Assembly (NCBI RefSeq): GCF_005818865.1
Contig: NZ_VBRY01000001.1
Span: forward strand, 62,001-126,000
Direction: 5' to 3'
Length of the DNA: 64,000 nucleotides
Origin: Mariprofundus erugo
GTDB lineage: Bacteria; Pseudomonadota; Zetaproteobacteria; Mariprofundales; Mariprofundaceae
Positions 11,527-19,436 of the stretch are shown here, piece by piece. Position 1 is the first letter of the stretch. Each line of letters begins with the position of its first letter. The position numbers and the translations under genes were made by a program. The notes beneath the pieces are model-generated. The model was not told the DNA's origin and searched no databases. It saw nothing but the letters and a program-made list of their open reading frames with translations.

Positions 11527-12480
11527 TTAAAGAATTTCATCGCCCAGGGCCTCAACGACCGAGGCAAAAAGGAGAGGCAGGATAATTTCATCGGGGCCGG
11601 ACAGCCAGTAACCGTGTCCATCCGGGTGCGAAAGACGGCTGACCACATTGGTGATAGCAGAGGTGGATGCTGCCGGATCAATGACGGCGGTGGTCAGGCG
11701 GTTGATATGGCTGCCGACATTGCGTGCGGCATCCACGGCCTGCAGTAATACGCGCGGCATCATGACGCCGGAGGCGGCATTGATCAGTACCCCTTCGTTA
11801 CAGGCGGTCATCATGGCAGCAAGCAGTTTGAAATCCTGCATGCCGGCGGCTCCCAGTGATTCACCATGGGCCATCGGATGAATGCAGAAAGCATCCGCAC
11901 CGATAGCCGGGTGGACGGAAACCGGCACGCCGAACCTGAATGCTGTGGCTACAATCGAGTGGTCCAGATGGGAAAGTTCTGATTCCAGCAGGTGTTTACC
12001 AACGCTCTGACCAATGCCGAGATTTTCTGTGCTGCCGAAGTTGATGGCATCATTGATCAGGTGGCCGGTCTCTTCGGTGAAGCAGTAGCGGCCGTGATTG
12101 AGTTCATGCTCTGCTGCACTGATGGTGCGCCCGGTCATGGCGATTTCGACGTCCTGCTCCAGGGCTGCACCGGTCAGGGCAATGCCGGTGACCAGCTTCT
12201 GCTCGATCAGCCGGCAGATCAGCGGCCCCAGGCCGGAGTCAAGTACATGTCCGCCGCAGGCAAGAATGATCGCATGCTTGTGACGGAAGGCGGTGATGAT
12301 GGCATCGCGCAGGCGGAACAGGTCCCTGGCACAGCCGAGATTCGGCAGGCTGCAGAGGAAGTTTTCCAGCCCGCTGCCGGCCTTGTAGGGCGCGCCGAAA
12401 TCCTTGCCATCGCTGTCAATGCCACGACTGGCCAGCGGTACGGTTGTAAGTGAATCCAGTGAAAGCGGAGTGATACTCAT
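11527..12480 (-). CDS. Conserved protein of unknown function in the heptose cluster (317 aa)
   Basis: A 317-residue soluble protein with no signal peptide. It has a Rossmann-like core: HAIILACGGHVLDSGLGPLICRLIEQKLVTGIALTGAALEQDVEIAMTG in segments, then TEETGHLINDAINFG, a His-rich stretch around VSVHPAIGADAFCIHP, and a glycine-rich C-terminus HGYWLSGPDEIILPLL. The GGHV...GLGP...TGIALTGA pattern resembles a family of uncharacterised bacterial proteins that I associate loosely with the deoxyhypusine-synthase fold, but I am not sure of that. It overlaps gmhA by four bases and precedes the DolP-like gene. Context suggests a role in envelope sugar or NAD-dependent metabolism, which is inference only. 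Confidence 0.75.
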   Translation of the reverse strand: MSITPLSLDSLTTVPLASRGIDSDGKDFGAPYKAGSGLENFLCSLPNLGCARDLFRLRDAIITAFRHKHAIILACGGHVLDSGLGPLICRLIEQKLVTGIALTGAALEQDVEIAMTGRTISAAEHELNHGRYCFTEETGHLINDAINFGSTENLGIGQSVGKHLLESELSHLDHSIVATAFRFGVPVSVHPAIGADAFCIHPMAHGESLGAAGMQDFKLLAAMMTACNEGVLINAASGVMMPRVLLQAVDAARNVGSHINRLTTAVIDPAASTSAITNVVSRLSHPDGHGYWLSGPDEIILPLLFASVVEALGDEIL

Positions 12481-13082
12481 GACTTGTCTCCATACAGAGT
12501 TTTATCCACCAGCGAGCATAGGATATGCAGGCAGGTGATGTGCATCTCCTGAATACGCGGTGTCGATGAATGGGCAATATTAATCTGAACTGCGATCTCT
12601 TCCATGGCGCCAAGTTTGCCCCCCTCCTTGCCGGTCATGGTAATGGTTTTCATACCGATGCTGCTGGCCGCTTTGGCGGCCTCAATGATGTTTTCCGAGT
12701 TGCCGCTGGTGGAGATGGCGAGCAGTAAATCGCCAGGACGGCCGAGCGCCTCAACCTGACGGGAAAAAATACGCGAAAATGCGAAGTCGTTGGCAATACT
12801 GGTGATGACGGAGGCATCATGGGTCATGGCGACGGCAGCAAGAGCCGGTCGGTCTGTTTCAAAGCGGTTGACCAGTTCGGCAGCAAAATGCTGGGCATCG
12901 GCTGCTGATCCGCCATTGCCGCAGGCGAGTATTTTGCCGCCCCCCTGCAGGCACTCGACCATCAGTGCGGCAGCGCGGAGCAGTGGTTCACTGAGCACAT
13001 CCATGCACTGCCGGCGCAATTCAATGCCGTCATTGAGTGCCTGGTTGATGATGGAGCGCCCTGTCATGGAATCCAAACTCAC
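12477..13082 (-). CDS. gmhA: Phosphoheptose isomerase (SIS domain)
   Basis: GmhA isomerises sedoheptulose 7-phosphate to heptose 7-phosphate, the first step to ADP-heptose. The 201-residue SIS protein has GGKILACGNGGSAADAQHFAAEL, STSGNSENIIEA, TGKEGG and RIQEMHITCLHIL. E69 (in AAEL) and H181 (in EMHI) line up with the catalytic Glu and His of GmhA. E. coli DiaA, which occupies the same gene position next to yraN and dolP, has no acidic residue at the first site. I therefore prefer GmhA, helped by the adenylyltransferase in the same operon. It overlaps both neighbours by four bases. Confidence 0.88.
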   Translation of the reverse strand: MSLDSMTGRSIINQALNDGIELRRQCMDVLSEPLLRAAALMVECLQGGGKILACGNGGSAADAQHFAAELVNRFETDRPALAAVAMTHDASVITSIANDFAFSRIFSRQVEALGRPGDLLLAISTSGNSENIIEAAKAASSIGMKTITMTGKEGGKLGAMEEIAVQINIAHSSTPRIQEMHITCLHILCSLVDKTLYGDKS

Positions 13083-13441
13083 CTGATAATATCCTCCATA
13101 TGTTCAATGTGCGGCCCCAGCCAGGCAGGCAAGCCGAGTCTAGGGGTGATGATGATTAAATCAAAGCGGCATTGCATGGATGCATAGTTGTCATGGCCTC
13201 CGAGCCATGCCAGTGCCGCCGAGCGGATCCTGCTGCATTTATCTTCATCCACGGCCAGCAGTGCCGACTCCCTGTCCTGGTGAGCCTTGACCTCGACAAA
13301 GATCACCAGGTCCTCTTTTCGGCAGATGATATCCAGCTCACCGCGCGCCAGTCGTATGTTGCGAGCCAGAATATGATAGCCGTGCCTTTTCAGATAGTTG
13401 CAGGCCTGCGACTCTCCGATCTGGCCACTGCGGGTGCTCAT
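13079..13441 (-). CDS. yraN: YraN-family (UPF0102) nuclease-fold protein
   Basis: A 120-residue member of the UPF0102 family, a small restriction-endonuclease-like fold of unclear function. The signature is complete: GQIGESQACNYLKRHGYHILARNIR, RGELDIICRKEDLVIFVEVKAH, with the D and ExK residues of a PD-(D/E)xK site (D of GELD, E and K of VEVK). FDLIIITP ends the core. It starts 5 bp from the rsmI stop and overlaps gmhA by four bases. The rsmI-yraN-SIS-BON order matches E. coli apart from lpoA, which here is divergent. Confidence 0.93.
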   Translation of the reverse strand: MSTRSGQIGESQACNYLKRHGYHILARNIRLARGELDIICRKEDLVIFVEVKAHQDRESALLAVDEDKCSRIRSAALAWLGGHDNYASMQCRFDLIIITPRLGLPAWLGPHIEHMEDIIR

Positions 13442-13446
13442 CGCTG

Positions 13447-14307
13447 TTATTCGCTGTTGCTGCTCATCAGTGCATAGGCTCTGGAGCGGGGGATGCCCAG
13501 TGTTTTTGCCACTGCTTTTGCCCGTGCCGAGGGGGGGAGGGCCAGCATGGCCTCGCTGTTCAGGCAGGCGAGGATCTGTGCATCATCCAGGGCTACAGTG
13601 ATTTCACTCGCAGCCGCGATCATCAGCACAATTTCACCGCGTGGCTCGTGAGCGGTGAAGTGTTCGACCAGACCGGCTGCTGTGCCGGAAACAAACTCCT
13701 CATGCAGCTTGGTTAACTCACGGGCAACGACCAGCTCACGCTCCGGATCCAGCAATGATTGCAGCTGTTGCAGGGTTTCGAGCAGACGGCGAGGGGACTC
13801 AAGCAGTACCGTGGTTTCATCGCTGCCGGTAATGCGACTGATTGCCTCGGCTCTGGCCGTGCCGCTGCGGGGCAGGAAACCGGCGAAACGGAAGTGATCT
13901 GTCGCCAGACCTGCTGCACACAGGCCGGTCATAACGCTGCTGGCGCCGGGGATCGGGGTGACCGGGATGCCTGCCTGGCGCAGCTGGCGAACCAGCCGGT
14001 AGCCCGGGTCGGAAATCAGCGGTGTGCCCGCATCGGAGATCAGGGCGATTGATTCGCCCTGCTCAAGACGGGCCTGCACCCGGTCGATCATGGCGGCTTC
14101 GTTATGTTCATGCAGGGCGATCATCGGTGTGTCGATGCCATAGTGGCGCAACAGCTTCAGGCTGGTGCGGGTATCCTCTGCGGCAATGACATCGACGCTT
14201 TTAAGTGTTTCGACAGCGCGAAATGTGATGTCGGAAAGGTTGCCGATGGGCGTTGCCACGACGAATAGTTGGCCAATGGCGTGTGGATGATTAGGTTGCG
14301 ATTCCAT
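13447..14307 (-). CDS. rsmI: 16S rRNA (cytidine-1402-2'-O)-methyltransferase
   Basis: RsmI methylates the 2'-OH of C1402 in 16S rRNA. The frame is open upstream, but the conserved N-terminus GQLFVVATPIGNLSDITFRAVETL sits 12 residues after the ATG at 14307, so I start there (286 residues). Further motifs are AAEDTRTSLKLLRHYGI, LISDAGTPLISDPGYRLV, PIPGASSVMTGLCAAGL, FAGFLPR and REITKLHEE-like RELTKLHEEF. It heads the reverse operon through yraN to orn. Its ATG shares a CATG with the start of the divergent lpoA gene, so the two start codons overlap on opposite strands. Confidence 0.95.
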   Translation of the reverse strand: MESQPNHPHAIGQLFVVATPIGNLSDITFRAVETLKSVDVIAAEDTRTSLKLLRHYGIDTPMIALHEHNEAAMIDRVQARLEQGESIALISDAGTPLISDPGYRLVRQLRQAGIPVTPIPGASSVMTGLCAAGLATDHFRFAGFLPRSGTARAEAISRITGSDETTVLLESPRRLLETLQQLQSLLDPERELVVARELTKLHEEFVSGTAAGLVEHFTAHEPRGEIVLMIAAASEITVALDDAQILACLNSEAMLALPPSARAKAVAKTLGIPRSRAYALMSSNSE

Positions 14308-16267
14308 GCTCTGGAAACCATATCCGACCAACCGATTCTCTGCAATGCCGGCAATGTTGATGGCGGCTGCGACCGCCCTGATTCTGCTTGCCGGCTGTGA
14401 ACCGAAAACCGCTCCGACTGCCTCTGCCGTGCAGAAACCGCTCAAGCAGGAGGCTGCGACGACGCCGGGGATGCCTCAGGCGCCGGAGAGTGCGGCTGAA
14501 ATTCGCGCGCTGATGGAGCAGGCCGCTGCAGGTGAAGATATCAATGCTATCCTGGCCCGTCTTGATACGATGATCGTATCGGCACCACCGTTGTTGCGTG
14601 AAGAGGCACAGTTTCGCAAGGCCGAGCTGATGCTCGGGCACGGAGTTGAGGGGGGGGATGCAGCCGTCGCCGAGGCGCTGGTTCTCTACCCTCAGCATGC
14701 ACTGGCACCCTATGCCTATTTCTGGCGGGCCAACTGGTGGCTGACCCAGCAGGAGCCTGATCGTGCGCTGGAGGATATGCGAACAGCACTCCTGCATCCT
14801 CGCCTGACCCGTGAACTGGCCGACCAGATTTTTGAGCTGGGGCCGGCATATGCCCGTGTTGCCTCGGAACCGGAGGCGGTACGCTGGTTGTTGGCGGCTG
14901 CGCATATTGATCAGGCCAGCCGCGATACCTGGTTGCGTATGGCAGCGCGTCGCAGCTCGCTGGAAACAGTGGAGCAAACCTTTGCCGATACCAGTGTTGA
15001 TCGTGAGCTGTTGCCTGCATTTGCACTCTATAGCGGTCAGTCGCGCCTGATGACCGGCGATATGGCCTCGGTGGGGCGCATCGCCCAGTTGCTTGCGGCA
15101 AGCCAGCCATCAGCACCGCAACTCAGGCAGTTGCAGGCATGGGCCAGTGGTGAGATGCGGGCGGCCACCATCGGTGTGATGCTGCCGCTGACCGGGCAGT
15201 ATGCCCGTTATGGTCAGGAGGCGCTGCAGGGGATTCGTATCGCGCTGGCCAGCCTTGAGTCCGATGCCTATATCACGCTGCGCATTGAGGACACCGGTTC
15301 CGACAGCGCGCATGCCATTGAAGCCTACCGTCAACTCAGCAATGAGTCAGTGAATATGATTATCGGGCCGCTGGTGGCAGATGCGGCCGAAGCGATTATT
15401 CCCTATCTTCGACCGGATATTCCCCTGATCAGTCTGACCGGTCATACCGAGCTTGCTCATCGCTCTCCGGCACTGTTCATTCATACCCTGTCGCCGCTGG
15501 CCCAGCTTTCGGCGATGGCCAATTATGCCTGGCAGCATGATGCCCGCCGTCTGGTGATTATCAGTGATGATGGTGAGGATCAGGCTGAAGCTGAGATGGT
15601 GAAAGCCTCCTTTGAGGCGCTTGGCGGTGAGGTGGTGCAGACCGTGCAGCTGGAAAAAGGGACGCTGGATTATCGCGATCGCCTGCGTCAGCTGCACTAT
15701 GATACCGATGATGAGGAGCTGCTGGCCTCACTCGATGAGGATCTGAGTGTATTTCTCCCGCCCATGGATATCGAAATCAATATGCCGGTCAACTTTGATG
15801 CCATCTATCTGGCGCTGAAGGGAAGGCAGGTTGCGCTGCTTGCCGGTCAGCTGGCCTATGCCGATATATCCGGTATTCCGCTTTATGGCAGCAGCCAGTG
15901 GCAGGATGGACATTTGCTGGATGATCGCGGTCGCTACCTCTCCCGTGCCCGTTTTGTGGGTACCGGCAGCAAGACGGCTGATGAAAATGATGACCCTGCC
16001 CTGCAACGTGTGCGCTTTATTCTGCGCGAAGCCTGGGGCAGTGATCATGCCTCCGACCTGCTGTTGCTGGCCTACGACAGCATGCGTATCTCAACAATGC
16101 TGACCAGTCGGCTGGGGCTGAACGGGCAGGCGATTATTCGAGCCATGCATGATTCGGATGGCTTCCCGGCAGTGACCGGGCAGGTGCACTTCGATGATGC
16201 CGGTATCGGACAGAAACAGCTTGATATCTACACCATTCGTAACGGTGAAGTGGTACCGGCTGGCTGA
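14306..16267 (+). CDS. lpoA: LpoA-type penicillin-binding-protein activator lipoprotein
   Basis: LpoA is an outer-membrane lipoprotein that reaches through the periplasm to activate PBP1A. The 653-residue product has an N-terminal lipoprotein signal ending LILLAGC, an N-terminal helical TPR-like region (about 60-280), and a C-terminal periplasmic-binding-protein-like domain starting ATIGVMLPLTGQYARYGQEALQGIRIALA. I use the ATG at 14306 because it gives a positively charged n-region (K4, R10). The in-frame ATG at 14345 would leave no charge before the hydrophobic stretch. No clear ribosome-binding site precedes either. The rsmI/yraN/dolP neighbourhood matches E. coli lpoA. Confidence 0.88.
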   Translation: MLWKPYPTNRFSAMPAMLMAAATALILLAGCEPKTAPTASAVQKPLKQEAATTPGMPQAPESAAEIRALMEQAAAGEDINAILARLDTMIVSAPPLLREEAQFRKAELMLGHGVEGGDAAVAEALVLYPQHALAPYAYFWRANWWLTQQEPDRALEDMRTALLHPRLTRELADQIFELGPAYARVASEPEAVRWLLAAAHIDQASRDTWLRMAARRSSLETVEQTFADTSVDRELLPAFALYSGQSRLMTGDMASVGRIAQLLAASQPSAPQLRQLQAWASGEMRAATIGVMLPLTGQYARYGQEALQGIRIALASLESDAYITLRIEDTGSDSAHAIEAYRQLSNESVNMIIGPLVADAAEAIIPYLRPDIPLISLTGHTELAHRSPALFIHTLSPLAQLSAMANYAWQHDARRLVIISDDGEDQAEAEMVKASFEALGGEVVQTVQLEKGTLDYRDRLRQLHYDTDDEELLASLDEDLSVFLPPMDIEINMPVNFDAIYLALKGRQVALLAGQLAYADISGIPLYGSSQWQDGHLLDDRGRYLSRARFVGTGSKTADENDDPALQRVRFILREAWGSDHASDLLLLAYDSMRISTMLTSRLGLNGQAIIRAMHDSDGFPAVTGQVHFDDAGIGQKQLDIYTIRNGEVVPAG

Positions 16268-16317
16268 GATGTGCAACCTTTCTTGCCGACGGTGCTGCAG
16301 CAGGGCAGGGGTGAGTC

Positions 16318-16788
16318 ATGCGTGAATCCGATGCGGAGCAGATCAGATTACTGTGCGGTCATCATCGCTGCGGTTTTCTCTCCACCACAGGCGAGTTCGG
16401 CCCGGAGTCATCGATGGTTCCGTTCGCCATGGATGGCGGCGGGGTGCCGCTGTTGCATCTCTCGGGTATTGCCCGCCACAGCAGGAATCTGGCCGCCGAT
16501 GCCCGGGCCGGTCTGATGATCTGCACTGCCGAGCAGGCGGGATCATCGGTACTGGCACTGCCGCGATTGAGTTTGCAGGGTGTGGTCGAGCCTGTGTCGG
16601 ATGCCGCTCTTGCCGCTGGCCGGGCGGCTTATCTGCAACGTATGCCGGATGCCGCACCGTTGTTCGACTTTCCTGATTTCAGGCTTTACGCATTGCAATT
16701 ACAGCGTGTCTACTGGATCGCCGGCTTTGGTTCAGCCCGCGAGCTTTCCCTGCAGGGGTGGCATCGTATGTGGTCGACCGGCTCCTGA
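16318..16788 (+). CDS. HugZ-like split-barrel (PNPOx-fold) protein
   Basis: A 156-residue protein of the pyridoxamine-5'-phosphate-oxidase-like split barrel, which binds FMN or heme. Visible features are CGFLSTTG, GPESSMVPFAMDGGGVPLLHLSGIARHSRNLAADARAGLMI, PRLSLQG and the C-terminal VYWIAGFGSARELSLQGW, typical of the HugZ/heme-utilisation subgroup. FADYVYWIGGFG-like endings distinguish these proteins from true PdxH. No catabolic partner for heme lies next to it, so the role could be heme storage, heme degradation or a flavin reductase. It starts 50 bp after lpoA on the same strand, and GGGGTGA precedes the ATG. Confidence 0.75.
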   Translation: MRESDAEQIRLLCGHHRCGFLSTTGEFGPESSMVPFAMDGGGVPLLHLSGIARHSRNLAADARAGLMICTAEQAGSSVLALPRLSLQGVVEPVSDAALAAGRAAYLQRMPDAAPLFDFPDFRLYALQLQRVYWIAGFGSARELSLQGWHRMWSTGS

Positions 16789-16864
16789 CCTCCCCCTGAA
16801 CCATGCTGCGGACTCGTTCGCGCGTTGATCTGTCGGGGTTGCAGACAAGGCTTATGAGCGGTGC

Positions 16865-16893
16865 TTGACGCTGTTTTGTCGTTGCACTTTAAT
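16865..16893 (+). promoter_or_regulatory. Sigma-70-type promoter upstream of the GAF hybrid kinase
   Basis: TTGACG (16865-16870) and TTTAAT (16888-16893) are separated by 17 bases; each matches the consensus at five of six positions. Transcription would start near 16900, giving a 5' leader of about 45 bases before the ATG at 16947. Confidence 0.6.
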
Positions 16894-16946
16894 GGCAGGT
16901 ATGTGCGACGTCAGGATGACATCCCTTACAGTAGCAGGGGCTGAAT

Positions 16947-18686
16947 ATGATCAGTGATGATCTGACCCATCCGGATTTTGAAGCGTCGCTTACGCTCGAA
17001 CATTTGCACTCATTATTGCGCCTGACCAAGCAGCTGGAGCTGGCATATGATTATGCGGCCGTGCTCAGGGCGCTGGGTGATGAGATCCGGCAAGTGATCG
17101 GTTACCACACCACCTGGGTGTATCTGCTGGGTGATGAGCCCGATATGGCGTATCTGCTGACAGCTCAGGAGAGTGTCGGAATTTCCGAACAGATTCCCAC
17201 GCTGGATATGTCGAGCGATGCATTTCTGCAGGAGATTGCGACGGCTGACCATGTCGTGATCGTTGAAGATGCACGTACCGATCCGCGCACCAATAAAGCA
17301 ATCGTGGAAATGCTGGGGAATCGCAGCATTATCAATGTGCCGATTCATCTGGCCGGCAAAAAGATCGGACTGATCGGTACAGGATCGTTCGGTGATGAGG
17401 GCGTGATGCTTCCCTCGGCCGGCCAGATTAATTATCTCTCTGCCATGGCCAGCCATGCCGCCGTTGCGCTGGATCGGCTGCGTCTGTATCAGGAGCATCA
17501 GCTGGCGGAGCAGGCCAATATAGAGATGCAGAAGCAGGTGGCACATGTGCAGCGACTGGAATCTCTTGGCGTGCTGGCAGGTGGCATTGCCCACGACTTT
17601 AACAATATTCTGAGTGCCATTGTCGGCAATCTTGAGCTGGCCGAGCGGGTGCTGGGGAAGGAGGCTCCTGCGTCGTTGTTTCTCGGTCGCATCGGGGTTG
17701 CCAGCAGAAAGGCCATTGAATTGTGTGGCCAGATGCTTACCTATGCCGGTCATCGGGCCTCCAGGCCGGAGGAGATCGATCTTTCGCAGTTGTTATGTGA
17801 TATGGCGTCATTGCTGGCGGTGAATATTGGTAAACAAGTGCATGTTGAGTACGAGCTGGACGAGAATCTGCCGAATATTCTGGGGGATGTGGTTCAGATT
17901 CAGCAGGTGATGATGAATCTGATCACCAATGCCAATGAGGCGATCGGAGATGAGAATGGTGTGATTACCATTCGTAGCGGCTGCCTGCATGCCGATCAGG
18001 ATGATCTCGACCGGCTGGAGTACAGTCAAAATACGATTCCGGGTGACTATGTCTATTTTGAGGTGAGCGATAATGGCTGTGGCATGGATCAGGCGACCCG
18101 GGAACGGTTGTTTGATCCCTTTTTTACCACCAAGTTTACCGGACGCGGTCTCGGAATGAGTGCGGTGCTGGGGATTATTCAAAGTCATCTTGGCGCACTG
18201 ACGCTGGAGAGTGTGCCCGGTGAGGGGACCACCTTTCGGGTGCTTTTCCCGGTCACCGAGGTACTACAGCAGGCTCCCGCTCTTTCCGGCAGTGAAGATT
18301 CGCCCTCGTGGGCGGCGGGACATACTGTGCTGGTCACAGATGATGATGAAGTTGTGCGCGAGATGACGGTCTCTGTACTTAACTATCTCGGTTTTCAGGG
18401 GGTGGCAGCTGAAAACGGGAAAGCAGCTCTCGATATCCTGGCGGGTGAGGATGGTGAGCGTATAAACCTGGTTTTGCTCGATGTGATGATGCCGGGGATG
18501 GATGGTGTGGATACATTCAGGGCTATCAGGAAAATCAGGGATATCCCGATTGTACTGGTTTCCGGATACAATACTTCCGATATGCTCGCCCGCTTTGATG
18601 GCTTGCAGCCGTCCGGCTTTATCCAGAAACCATTTGCGGCCAATGACCTTTATGTGGCGTTAACGGGGGTGTTGCAGCAGGACTGA
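16947..18686 (+). CDS. GAF-domain hybrid sensor histidine kinase/response regulator
   Basis: A 579-residue cytoplasmic hybrid kinase. Order: GAF sensor domain (about 25-185), coiled linker, HisKA with H216 in [21 protein letters not shown], HATPase (N box LITNANEAIGD; G boxes VSDNGCGMD, FTGRGLGMSAVLGI), and a C-terminal receiver with the phosphoacceptor D512 in LVLLDVMMPGMDG. No membrane segment is visible, so the signal should be cytoplasmic and sensed by the GAF domain. It has its own promoter and no adjacent regulator gene, so its output is unknown. It belongs to the same HisKA class as the two larger kinases at 32 and 41 kb but is less like them than they are to each other. Confidence 0.92.
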   Translation: MISDDLTHPDFEASLTLEHLHSLLRLTKQLELAYDYAAVLRALGDEIRQVIGYHTTWVYLLGDEPDMAYLLTAQESVGISEQIPTLDMSSDAFLQEIATADHVVIVEDARTDPRTNKAIVEMLGNRSIINVPIHLAGKKIGLIGTGSFGDEGVMLPSAGQINYLSAMASHAAVALDRLRLYQEHQLAEQANIEMQKQVAHVQRLESLGVLAGGIAHDFNNILSAIVGNLELAERVLGKEAPASLFLGRIGVASRKAIELCGQMLTYAGHRASRPEEIDLSQLLCDMASLLAVNIGKQVHVEYELDENLPNILGDVVQIQQVMMNLITNANEAIGDENGVITIRSGCLHADQDDLDRLEYSQNTIPGDYVYFEVSDNGCGMDQATRERLFDPFFTTKFTGRGLGMSAVLGIIQSHLGALTLESVPGEGTTFRVLFPVTEVLQQAPALSGSEDSPSWAAGHTVLVTDDDEVVREMTVSVLNYLGFQGVAAENGKAALDILAGEDGERINLVLLDVMMPGMDGVDTFRAIRKIRDIPIVLVSGYNTSDMLARFDGLQPSGFIQKPFAANDLYVALTGVLQQD

Positions 18687-18805
18687 CAGGGTTTGCTGCA
18701 ACGGTGATGAGCCGGGAAAAACAGGCGAAGCGGACGGTTTTAGCGCAGTCCGGACTGAACAATGCTGTACAGCGGTGATGGCTCGAGGGCCTGTGAATCA
18801 GTACC

Positions 18806-19435
18806 TTACGATGGGTGTGACGGGTCGGTTGTTTCGTGATAGATACGCAGTACCGGTGCTGCAATTTCCCGGCTCAGATCGGCAAGCAACAGGCTCATGG
18901 ATTGAACGATCGCCTCATAGCCCTTGCCGCTGATCGGGCGGGTGAGCTCGGAGCTGCGGGTTTCGATGATATCACCATGTTCGTTGATGATGCGCCAGTT
19001 GGCGGCCAGATGTGCCTTGCCATCCGGCCAGGCCTCAAAGCTTGAAACTTCAATCTCGATATTCAGTCGGGGGGCTTGCTCGGCATCGACAGGAACCATG
19101 CCGATATTTGAGCTCTCAAAGGCGATGGCAAGGTTGTCAGCCATGACCTGCCGGGTGTTTTTATTGAGATTTCCACCCCAGCGTTCCGCCTCGGCAAGCA
19201 GTAACTGATGACTGCTGCTGCGGCTGACAATCTGGGGACGGTCCAGATAGGCTGGCATCATCAGACGGGCGATGGCGACGGTAAACAGCTTGCTTTTGAT
19301 CTGGGCTGTTTCCGCATGCGTCATCGGGGTCAGCACATACAGATGTGAGGCTGTCGTTTTGCTTGTGGTACAGGCTGCGGCGGTCAGGCCGGCAAGCAGA
19401 ACGATCAGGCCGGTTCGAATCGGGGTAGCGCGCAT
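18806..19435 (-). CDS. pqiC: PqiC-like ABC-transport auxiliary lipoprotein
   Basis: PqiC is the outer-membrane lipoprotein partner of the PqiAB MCE lipid-transport system. The frame is open upstream, but AGGAG precedes the ATG at 19435, and the product starts MRATPIRTGLIVLLAGLTAAAC, a lipoprotein signal with C22 lipidated. The 209-residue protein has the family features YVLTPM, VAIARLMMPAYLDRPQIV, RWGGNLNKNTRQVMADNLAIAF and a C-terminal region of beta strands. It begins one base after the pqiB stop. The gap of 119 bp to the convergent kinase gene holds only a small palindrome (GCTGTACAGC), not a convincing terminator. Confidence 0.9.
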   Translation of the reverse strand: MRATPIRTGLIVLLAGLTAAACTTSKTTASHLYVLTPMTHAETAQIKSKLFTVAIARLMMPAYLDRPQIVSRSSSHQLLLAEAERWGGNLNKNTRQVMADNLAIAFESSNIGMVPVDAEQAPRLNIEIEVSSFEAWPDGKAHLAANWRIINEHGDIIETRSSELTRPISGKGYEAIVQSMSLLLADLSREIAAPVLRIYHETTDPSHPS

Positions 19436-19436
19436 A

